11,313 nt of DNA from DAIDAN01 sp049303335 (lineage in GTDB: Archaea > Aenigmatarchaeota > Aenigmatarchaeia > Aenigmatarchaeales > DAIDAN01), in the NCBI GenBank assembly GCA_049303335.1, contig JBAQNA010000016.1:1-11313 (forward strand), in the 5' to 3' direction. This document shows, in pieces, positions 6,065 to 10,293 of the stretch. Every line of letters starts with the position of its first letter. Positions within the stretch are counted from its first letter, which is position 1. The position numbers and the translations under genes were made by a program. The notes below the pieces were generated by a model, which searched no databases, had not been told where the DNA came from, and saw only the letters and a list, made by a program, of their open reading frames with translations.

Positions 6065-7285
6065 CTACAAATTGTCAACCGTGAAAACCTGCATTCCATC
6101 CGGAACCTGGATCCTGCCGCGCAGCCTCATTCCCACGATGCACTGCACCCCGCGCTGGCCGGAAAACGTAACAAGCTTCTGGTCAACCTCGCCGTCGAAC
6201 ACGAGCGTGTCCGGGCGCATCTCCTTCATCACGTTGAACATCTCCTTCACCGGAACCTTGCCGAGGATGTTCATCCCCGAGTCCATGAAATACGCGGCAC
6301 GCGTTCCCGTGAGCTCGTCCAGCGTTCCTTTCAGCTTCTCGGAAATTTCGCCGTCCATTTTTTTCACTGCTTTTTTCTGCAGCGGCATATCAATGAGCGA
6401 GCGCTGCTCTCCGACTTCGCGCTTTTGAGAAAATTCTCCGGCAGTCTGGCCCGCGGGCAATCCCATGAATTCCTGCCTGTACTGGTCTATGGGAATCTGC
6501 TCGCGCAGAGCCTTGAAGATTTCCTTCTTCGTCAGCTCCTCGACCTCCTTTCCGCGCGGAGCGCGGCACACGAAATCCACGTCGCCCACCGCGAGCAGTT
6601 CTTTCAGGTTCAGGTCCCCGCCGCGGTCGCCGTCAAAGAAAACCGTTGCCATTTTTTCCTTTGTTAGCTTCGCCACAGCCTCGGGAACGCTCGTCCCCTC
6701 TATCGCTATCGCGTTCTTTATTCCGCTGCGCAAAAGATTGACCACATCAGCCCTGCCCTCCACAATTATTATGGAGTCGGAGTTCGCGATGTTCGGTCCC
6801 GCGGGCAGCCCCTCGTACGAGGTTATCTCGCCGCTGCGCACCGATTCCTTAATCTGCTCGGAAATTTCCTGCGCCTCCATCCCTATGTCAAGAATGCCTT
6901 CCAGCAGCTCCTTTGCCCTTTCAATGACGTACTTTCTTTTTGAGGCGCGCACATCCTCTATTTTTTCTATCGCCACGGTTGCGTTGCACGGTCCGACCCT
7001 CTCTATCGTTTCACAGCACGCCGCTATCAGCGCGGTCTCGCTCCCGTCAAGCGAGGACGGTATTGTTATCATTCCGGAAACTTTCCCGCTTCTCGACGCC
7101 ATCTCAACGTCGATCCTCCCAATTCTTCCCGTGCGCTGCAGCTCCCGCAAATCAAGATCCTGCCCGAGCAGGCCTTCCGTCTGCCCGAATACCGCGCCTA
7201 TCACGTCCGGCTTCTCAACGGTCCCGTCGGCGTCAAATTTCGCAAAAATCGTGTATTTTGAAGTTGACTGCGCCAGCTTTCCCAT
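6065..7285 (-). CDS. dnaG: Archaeal DnaG-type primase (TOPRIM protein)
   Basis: 406 residues, the usual length for archaeal DnaG. It starts with the family N-terminus GKLAQSTSKYTIFAKFDADG. The TOPRIM core holds the conserved glutamate E176 in IIIVEGRADV and the acidic cluster D218, D220 and D224 in FFDGDRGGD, which bind Mg2+. The zinc-binding N-terminal domain and helicase-binding C-terminal domain of bacterial DnaG are absent, as expected for archaea. Residues ~280-320 form a polar linker of variable sequence, followed by a conserved C-terminal domain (ARAAYF-like, PDTLVFDGEVDQKLV, GMRLRGRIQVPDGMQVFTVDNL). Archaeal DnaG has been shown to make primers in vitro in some species and also to sit on the RNA exosome as a poly(A)-favouring subunit, so its role may be in RNA decay as much as replication. 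The start is fixed by AAAGGTGAT just upstream. It is its own transcription unit with a hairpin terminator. Confidence 0.95.
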   Translation of the reverse strand: MGKLAQSTSKYTIFAKFDADGTVEKPDVIGAVFGQTEGLLGQDLDLRELQRTGRIGRIDVEMASRSGKVSGMITIPSSLDGSETALIAACCETIERVGPCNATVAIEKIEDVRASKRKYVIERAKELLEGILDIGMEAQEISEQIKESVRSGEITSYEGLPAGPNIANSDSIIIVEGRADVVNLLRSGIKNAIAIEGTSVPEAVAKLTKEKMATVFFDGDRGGDLNLKELLAVGDVDFVCRAPRGKEVEELTKKEIFKALREQIPIDQYRQEFMGLPAGQTAGEFSQKREVGEQRSLIDMPLQKKAVKKMDGEISEKLKGTLDELTGTRAAYFMDSGMNILGKVPVKEMFNVMKEMRPDTLVFDGEVDQKLVTFSGQRGVQCIVGMRLRGRIQVPDGMQVFTVDNL

Positions 7286-7288
7286 ATA

Positions 7289-7297
7289 ATCACCTTT
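7289..7297 (-). promoter_or_regulatory. Ribosome binding site AAAGGTGAT of dnaG
   Basis: On the minus strand AAAGGTGAT is followed by TAT and then ATG 7285, the same GGTGAT-N3 spacing as at the M42 gene. A weak AAATTTTTGC stretch at 7310-7320 and an AT-rich block near 7405-7430 are possible promoter elements, but neither is convincing. Confidence 0.75.
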
Positions 7298-7571
7298 TAA
7301 TTTTTAATGCAAAAATTTCCAAAAAAGCTGCAGCCCGAAGAAAGAGTTTGCGTTCCGCGCCCTGATGCGCGCGTTTGAAATTCAGATGCAAAACAACATT
7401 TGACTCAAAATAAATTTTAAAATTATTATTGCTTTGCGCGGTTCCGTATATTTGGTTTCCGATTTCCAAATCCGGTCGATGATGATTAAAAATTAACCCT
7501 TTCCGAAAGCTTCGCTTTTTGTCTGTGATTTATTGTTTCTCAAACTATTAAAAGCTTTCCGAAAGCTTCGC
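7298..7571. other. Non-coding gap between dnaG and the DUF167 gene
   Basis: I see no gene on either strand in these ~270 bases. The part next to dnaG is AT-rich leader or promoter DNA. Near 7450-7471 lies ATTTGG-N10-CCAAAT, a 6-bp inverted repeat. The part next to the DUF167 gene holds two copies of a 19-bp repeat, listed separately, the nearer of which doubles as a probable terminator. Confidence 0.5.
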
Positions 7572-7573
7572 TT
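7499..7573. repeat. Two perfect 19-bp direct repeats 56 bp apart, each able to fold
   Basis: CTTTCCGAAAGCTTCGCTT occurs at 7499-7517 and again at 7555-7573. Each copy contains AAAGC-TTC-GCTT(T) and CTTTC-C-GAAAG inverted repeats. The second copy overlaps the DUF167 stop codon and extends to an 8+1+8 inverted repeat (7552-7568). I do not recognise it as a named repeat family. Confidence 0.8.
7545..7568 (-). terminator. Probable terminator of the DUF167 gene
   Basis: Directly after the stop codon (7572-7574), the minus strand has AAGCTTTC-G-GAAAGCTT (7552-7568), an inverted repeat with 8-bp arms. It continues into a T-rich stretch (CTTTTAATAGTTT). It coincides with the second copy of the 19-bp repeat. 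Confidence 0.45.
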
Positions 7574-7814
7574 ATCGGACAAGCCCTGTCGGGCTTTCCA
7601 AATCGGAGCCGTCCGGAATTTCAAGCGTTTTTGTCTTTGATTTCAGGCCGCGCAGAATACGGCAACTTACAAAACGCTTTGACATCTCCTTAACCAGTTC
7701 CGCGTTCGCCCTGTTGTTTTCCGCCGGCTCGGTGAGGCTTATGTGGAGAATTCCACCTTTCGCGGCGATTGCAAACTTTTTCGCGCAGGCTTTCACTTTA
7801 ACGGTTATCAGCAT
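7572..7814 (-). CDS. DUF167 / YggU-family small protein
   Basis: 80 residues from ATG 7814. The pattern LITVKVKACAKKF near the N-terminus, then ILHISLTEPAENNRANAELVKEMSKRF, then ILRGLKSKTKTLEI follows the DUF167 (UPF0235) consensus: an N-terminal basic strand, the P-A-x2-N-x-A-N-x-E-L turn-helix and a late G-x2-S-x3-K strand. The family is a compact alpha/beta fold of unknown biochemical function found in all three domains. The reading frame extends 20 codons further to a GTG at 7874. I prefer 7814 because family homology begins there and a CCTTTTTATT box lies about 26 nt upstream, implying a leaderless message. The last ~12 residues (GSDLESPTGLVR) are beyond the family core. Confidence 0.8.
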   Translation of the reverse strand: MLITVKVKACAKKFAIAAKGGILHISLTEPAENNRANAELVKEMSKRFVSCRILRGLKSKTKTLEIPDGSDLESPTGLVR

Positions 7815-7833
7815 AGAAAGTTTTGCCCGAAGG

Positions 7834-7927
7834 GCAATAAAAAGGTGTAGCCCGCCCGTAACATCGCTCCTCACATCAGCGCTAAAGCGCGAATCAGGCG
7901 CCTGACCGAAGCGGGCATTTTTATTGC
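7834..7927. repeat. Nested 94-bp inverted-repeat element
   Basis: Outer arms GCAATAAAAA (7834-7843) and TTTTTATTGC (7918-7927) are perfectly complementary. Inside them GCCCGC (7850-7855) pairs with GCGGGC (7911-7916). Inside those are two small dyads: GCGC-TAAA-GCGC (7879-7890) and the perfect 12-bp palindrome TCAGGCGCCTGA (7894-7905). The whole could fold as a multi-branch RNA on either strand or act as a small terminal-inverted-repeat element. I recognise no known RNA family. Confidence 0.6.
7836..7845 (-). promoter_or_regulatory. TATA box of the DUF167 gene
   Basis: The minus strand reads CCTTTTTATT, centred about 26 nt before ATG 7814, which suggests a leaderless transcript. Between box and start sits a perfect 6-bp inverted repeat, TTGCCC-GAA-GGGCAA as read on the plus strand (7823-7837). 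The box is also one arm of the 7834-7927 nested inverted repeat. Confidence 0.45.
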
Positions 7928-7949
7928 GTTTTGAAAGAATTTAAAGAAC

Positions 7950-8102
7950 TTATTCAGACCATCTCCAGCAGAAAGAGGCGTGGCGTTTGCCGGATTCTCC
8001 TTTTTGTTTGCCGGATTCCGCATCATATACTTTTTTCATATACCCGCCGCAGCCGGTCGGGCACTCAATCCGTTGGTCATAAGAAATGCTTTTATTTTCC
8101 AT
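7950..8102 (-). CDS. 50-residue Cys/His mini-protein, putative zinc-binding
   Basis: Read by hand on the minus strand from ATG 8102 to TAA 7950-7952: 50 codons without a stop. The protein begins MENKSISYDQRIECPTGCGG and ends RHASFCWRWSE. Four possible metal ligands are spaced C14-x3-C18 ... H41-x3-C45, like a short zinc finger, and CPTGCGG resembles a zinc-knuckle turn. Between the halves, ESGKQKG and ESGKRHA form a short repeat that comes from a 13-bp DNA repeat (7984-7996 and 8006-8018). A TTATATAA box lies about 25 nt before the ATG, fitting the leaderless genes nearby. A longer plus-strand frame starting with TTG overlaps it but has no protein-like features. No family is recognised. It could be a nucleic-acid-binding or partner-binding adaptor; that is inference only. 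Confidence 0.55.
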   Translation of the reverse strand: MENKSISYDQRIECPTGCGGYMKKVYDAESGKQKGESGKRHASFCWRWSE

Positions 8103-8120
8103 TCGGCTCGTCCCAAGAAA

Positions 8121-8130
8121 TTATATAATT
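8121..8130 (-). promoter_or_regulatory. TATA box of the 50-residue Cys/His gene
   Basis: AATTATATAA (minus strand) lies 18 bp before ATG 8102, placing the expected transcription start at or next to the ATG. It begins only 7 bp after the stop of the upstream CBS gene, so the small gene may have its own message or be read through from the CBS gene. Confidence 0.45.
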
Positions 8131-8137
8131 AAACAAC

Positions 8138-8695
8138 TCACTCCGCAGCCTCGGATTCCTCGCGGCATTTTTCGCAGAGCCACTCCGCACCCACCTTCTG
8201 GAGGTCGTCGGAATAATTGTTGCAGCGCTCGCACTCGTCGCCGTCGCTGCTTTCCGACTTTCCGATGACCGGAGTGCTCTCCTGCTCGAAATGCTGCCGG
8301 AAAATCTCGATTGCCGCGGGCGCGACTTTCACGACCTCGCGCGTGGAAATGATTCCCACGAGCTTTCCCCTGTCAATGACCGGAAGCCTCTCATACCCGT
8401 ACTTTGTCATTACGTGGGAAATCGCGGTGATGTCGTCGTCGGATGTGCACGAAACCACGGGCACGCTCATTATCTGCTTAACGAAGAGTTTTGAAGCCAG
8501 AAGGTCTTTCGCGGCGACCTTGTCGTTGATGTCCTCGCGCGTCAATATGCCGACGGGTCTTCCTTTCTCAATGACCACGAGGCTGCCGATGTCCTCCTTT
8601 TTCATAAGCTTTGCCGCGACAAGAACGCTCTTGTCCGGAGATATTGTCACGACGCGTTTTTTCATTGCGCTTTTCACTTTAATTCCCGAAGGCAT
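8138..8695 (-). CDS. CBS-pair protein with C-terminal zinc ribbon
   Basis: 185 residues from ATG 8695, which has a GGGTGG ribosome site just before it; the frame runs 24 codons further upstream through the dyad and promoter region, which I take as non-coding. Two CBS motifs form one Bateman module: CBS1 ~10-60 (MKKRVVTISPDKSVLVAAKLM ... GRPVGILTREDI) and CBS2 ~70-125 (VKQIMSVPVVSCTSDD ... YERLPVIDRGKLVGIISTRE). Such pairs bind adenine nucleotides such as AMP, ATP or SAM and switch a partner domain. After a helical linker and an acidic stretch, residues 155-177 form a zinc ribbon, C155-x2-C158 ... C174-x2-C177. The pairing suggests a nucleotide-sensing regulator that contacts nucleic acid or protein through the ribbon. 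No enzyme domain is present. It is divergent from the HTH regulator gene. Confidence 0.9.
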   Translation of the reverse strand: MPSGIKVKSAMKKRVVTISPDKSVLVAAKLMKKEDIGSLVVIEKGRPVGILTREDINDKVAAKDLLASKLFVKQIMSVPVVSCTSDDDITAISHVMTKYGYERLPVIDRGKLVGIISTREVVKVAPAAIEIFRQHFEQESTPVIGKSESSDGDECERCNNYSDDLQKVGAEWLCEKCREESEAAE

Positions 8696-8700
8696 GGAAC

Positions 8701-8708
8701 CACCCTTT
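8701..8708 (-). promoter_or_regulatory. Ribosome binding site of the CBS gene
   Basis: On the minus strand AAGGGTGG precedes ATG 8695 by about 5 nt and supports this start over the longer frame. It lies immediately downstream of the 8714-8760 dyad, so a folded leader could affect access to it. Confidence 0.55.
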
Positions 8709-8713
8709 GCAAA

Positions 8714-8760
8714 AATATTATTCTTATTGGTTTCTCGGCTGCTGAACCAACAATAATATT
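8714..8760. promoter_or_regulatory. 47-bp imperfect dyad upstream of the CBS gene
   Basis: AATATTATT (8714-8722) pairs with AATAATATT (8752-8760), and TTGGTT (8727-8732) with AACCAA (8745-8750). An asymmetric CTTA/C internal loop separates the two stems, and the central loop is 12 nt. TATA-like stretches (TTGATAAAATATT near 8755-8767 and ATTTAAAT at 8773-8780) overlap or adjoin its outer arm. It may be an operator covering the promoter or a leader hairpin next to the ribosome site. Confidence 0.5.
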
Positions 8761-8767
8761 TTATCAA

Positions 8768-8977
8768 CCATCATTTAAATAACCGTTGCCTCTAAAAACT
8801 ATATTTTGAAGCATATGTTTGTTTTTTCTGCACTGCGTCTTGTATTTTCTTCCGAAAGGATGTACGTTAATGTTTATATAGAGCTACGACAATATATCAT
8901 ACTGCATAAAAATATTTCTAATGTAACCGAACATTCTATAATGGAATGCGGGGATGTCGTAACCGTAGGTGCTGATT
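8768..8977. other. Divergent promoter region between CBS gene and HTH regulator
   Basis: 210 bp with no convincing gene. For the minus-strand CBS gene it offers ATTTAAAT at 8773-8780. For the plus-strand regulator there are several TATA-like stretches: GTTTATATAG (8871-8880), ATAAAAATATT (8907-8917) and TCTATAATGG (8935-8944). The last is enclosed by CATTC (8932-8936) and GAATG (8944-8948), a possible operator. GTAACCG occurs twice, at 8923 and 8959. The heptamer GTAGGTG just before ATG 8978 serves as the ribosome site. Confidence 0.45.
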
Positions 8978-9697
8978 ATGGACAACAAGGCTTTTGTGAA
9001 GGAAAATCTGGCGAAGAAGATAGCCGGGGAGATAGTGCTAAGCAGCGACGCGGGAAAAACCATACAGAAGTGGAGAAACATATTCAAGGTGCCGCAGCGC
9101 AGGCTCGCGGACGAGATGCACATCATGCCTTCCGTTGTGAGCGACTACGAGTCCGGAAGGAGGAAAAGCCCGGGAATAAAAGTCATCAAGAGGATTGTGG
9201 AGAACCTCATAAACATAGATGAGAAAACCGGGGAAAACGTGCTGAAATATTTCTCGTCGTTCCCTTCCGAAACCATACTTTCAAATGCGGTCATAGACTT
9301 GAAGGAGCTGCCAAAACCGGTGAGTGTGAACGATTTTTGCAAGACAATACAGTCCTCGCTTCTTGTAAGGAACGATCTCGGCGACAGCAACGTCTACGGA
9401 TACACAATAATCGACAGCCTGAAGGCGATAATAGAGCTGCCGCCTGTGGAGCTTGTAAAATTGTACGGCCTGACCAGCGAAAGGGCGCTGATATTCACGA
9501 ACGTGAAGCGCGGGCGCAGTCCGATGGTAGCGCTAAAGGTGTCAAACCTCAAACCCGGTCTGGTTGTGTTCCACGGCATAGATGTCGTTGACGACGTTGC
9601 AAAAAGGATAGGCGAGGTTGAAAGCATTCCGATAGCGGTCTGCAAAGGCCTTTCCATTGAAGAGATGATCAAGGAGCTGCATAAGAAGTTTGTGTGA
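8978..9697 (+). CDS. XRE-type HTH transcriptional regulator with archaeal C-terminal domain
   Basis: 239 residues from ATG 8978, six bases after GGTG; an in-frame GTG at 8969 overlaps that site and is unlikely. Residues ~26-78 are a lambda-repressor/XRE helix-turn-helix: TIQKWRNIFKVPQRRLADEMHI then PSVVSDYESGRRKSPGIKVIKRIV, with the recognition helix at about 51-59. Residues ~95-239 form an alpha/beta domain of unknown function (LPPVELVKLYGLTSERALIFTNVKRGRSPMVALKVSNLKPGLVVFHG), which I associate with an archaea-wide regulator group (COG1709-like) from memory. It resembles neither the sugar- nor the amino-acid-binding domains common in bacterial XRE proteins. It is probably a DNA-binding regulator, perhaps autoregulated through the dyad at 8932-8948 or acting on the divergent CBS gene. 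It lies upstream of the candidate origin and orc1/cdc6. Confidence 0.85.
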   Translation: MDNKAFVKENLAKKIAGEIVLSSDAGKTIQKWRNIFKVPQRRLADEMHIMPSVVSDYESGRRKSPGIKVIKRIVENLINIDEKTGENVLKYFSSFPSETILSNAVIDLKELPKPVSVNDFCKTIQSSLLVRNDLGDSNVYGYTIIDSLKAIIELPPVELVKLYGLTSERALIFTNVKRGRSPMVALKVSNLKPGLVVFHGIDVVDDVAKRIGEVESIPIAVCKGLSIEEMIKELHKKFV

Positions 9698-9719
9698 ATG
9701 CGCGACAACACCATATCAA

Positions 9720-9732
9720 AAAGTTAAATATT
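9720..9732 (+). promoter_or_regulatory. TATA box of the small membrane protein gene
   Basis: AAAGTTAAATATT is centred about 26 nt before ATG 9753, predicting a leaderless transcript. It supports the start at 9753 rather than the upstream TTG frame that overlaps the HTH gene. Confidence 0.5.
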
Positions 9733-9752
9733 GCTGCGCTCTATTTATCGGT

Positions 9753-9905
9753 ATGAAAATCCTGAAGTTTGCAAATTTTGCGGTGTTTATAATATTTTTC
9801 GGGATAGCCTTAATGGAGGCGTTTCAAAACCGTAATTGGATTAAAGCGCTGCTTTTTCTGTTTTTAGGAATGCTCTTTCTTTGGGCTGATTTTAAAAAAT
9901 CTTGA
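9753..9905 (+). CDS. 50-residue two-helix membrane protein
   Basis: Starts MKILKFANFAVFIIFFGIAL; helix 1 covers residues ~6-20, the polar loop MEAFQNRNWIK ~21-31, and helix 2 ALLFLFLGMLFLWA ~32-45, followed by the tail DFKKS. With lysines at both ends, both termini are likely cytoplasmic (positive-inside rule). The frame extends upstream to a TTG at 9690 that overlaps the end of the HTH gene, but the TATA box 26 nt before ATG 9753 marks this start. No family is recognised and no partner gene is obvious. The next 388 bp contain no gene, so it is probably transcribed alone. Confidence 0.6.
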   Translation: MKILKFANFAVFIIFFGIALMEAFQNRNWIKALLFLFLGMLFLWADFKKS

Positions 9906-9977
9906 AAGTGTAGATGTGTTTTGGTGGTATGCCTGTAAACATCTTTTTCAACCAACATCTTATTTTACAACCCCTGA

Positions 9978-9998
9978 CCCCTTGGTTTCCTGTCGAAG
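9978..9998 (-). promoter_or_regulatory. ORB-like element 1
   Basis: On the minus strand it reads CTTCGACAGG then AAACCAAGGGG: a GGAAAC-type core followed by a four-G run, as in the archaeal ORB consensus recalled from Sulfolobus and Pyrococcus origins. It points away from the AT-rich block, opposite in orientation to element 2. Confidence 0.5.
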
Positions 9999-10140
9999 TT
10001 GACATATAAAAAAATATTTTTATATAAATATAATATATAACAATGTTATTAATATTTTGTTAAATTTTTTGATTTCTTTGCTTTTTTCTCTTATTTCTTA
10101 TCAAATATCATTATTTTCCTTTCAATTTTATTTTTACAAT

Positions 10141-10161
10141 GCTCCAGCAGCAACCAAGGGG
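10141..10161 (+). promoter_or_regulatory. ORB-like element 2
   Basis: GCTCCAGCAGC followed by AACCAAGGGG shares the exact ten bases AACCAAGGGG with element 1 in inverted orientation and has a CTCCAG resembling the TTCCAG start of ORB. It lies beyond the AT-rich block and upstream of the orc1/cdc6 promoter. Its match to the ORB core is weaker than that of element 1. Confidence 0.4.
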
Positions 10162-10236
10162 ATGCTCCAAAGGAAAGGAAGGTTCTTTCCAGAAGCAATA
10201 GAGGTAGTTTTTAAAGAAACAGATTTCATAAAAACA

Positions 10237-10249
10237 AAATATATTTATA
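10237..10249 (+). promoter_or_regulatory. TATA box of orc1/cdc6
   Basis: AAATATATTTATA would place transcription start near 10270, giving a leader of about 24 nt that includes the GGTGAT ribosome site. Its position between ORB-like element 2 and the gene would allow the initiator to control its own expression; that is inference. Confidence 0.45.
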
Positions 10250-10284
10250 CCTACGTTTCCAATAGAGAGTACAACGTTTTTTAT

Positions 10285-10290
10285 GGTGAT
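10285..10290 (+). promoter_or_regulatory. GGTGAT ribosome site that selects the TTG start of orc1/cdc6
   Basis: GGTGAT is followed by TTT and then TTG 10294. The three-base spacing is identical to that of the M42 and dnaG genes in this window. This is the main reason for choosing TTG over ATG 10324 or ATG 10162. Confidence 0.65.
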
Positions 10291-10293
10291 TTT

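Larger units (their letters stand above)
9906..10293. other. Candidate chromosomal replication origin (AT-rich DNA with inverted ORB-like sites)
   Basis: 388 bp without a gene, immediately upstream of orc1/cdc6. AACCAAGGGG occurs at 10152-10161 on the plus strand, and its reverse complement CCCCTTGGTT at 9978-9987. Both sit in longer stretches resembling the archaeal origin recognition box (GGAAAC-like core plus G-run); 9978-9998 is the better match. Between them lies extremely AT-rich DNA, with only 3 G/C in 10004-10070, including the inverted repeat ATATAAAAA-AATA-TTTTTATAT (10004-10025). Inverted boxes flanking an easily melted segment beside the initiator gene is the usual archaeal layout. 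The ORB comparison is from memory. Confidence 0.55.

Noticed and set aside
6465..7289. 274-codon plus-strand frame across dnaG
   Set aside because: Antisense shadow of dnaG, Ser/Pro-rich, without start signals.
7931..8128. 65-codon plus-strand frame starting with TTG
   Set aside because: It lies antisense to the 50-residue Cys/His gene, has no ribosome site, and its composition (many R, S, F) is typical of a shadow frame.
7286..8137. tRNA, CRISPR or known riboswitch in the intergenic stretches
   Set aside because: I looked for the T-loop GTTCRANNC pattern, regularly spaced repeats and common aptamer cores and found none.
8806..9222. 138-codon plus-strand frame before and over the HTH gene
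   Set aside because: It overlaps the HTH coding region in another frame and covers the promoter region; the HTH frame has clear domain homology.
9929..10009. 26-codon plus-strand frame preceded by GGTGGT
   Set aside because: Too short, it overlaps ORB-like element 1, and has no protein features.
10162..10293. 44-residue N-terminal extension of Orc1/Cdc6 from ATG 10162
   Set aside because: The frame is open mainly because the DNA is AT-rich. The TATA box at 10237-10249 and the GGTGAT at 10285 fall inside it, and the family N-terminus begins after TTG 10294.
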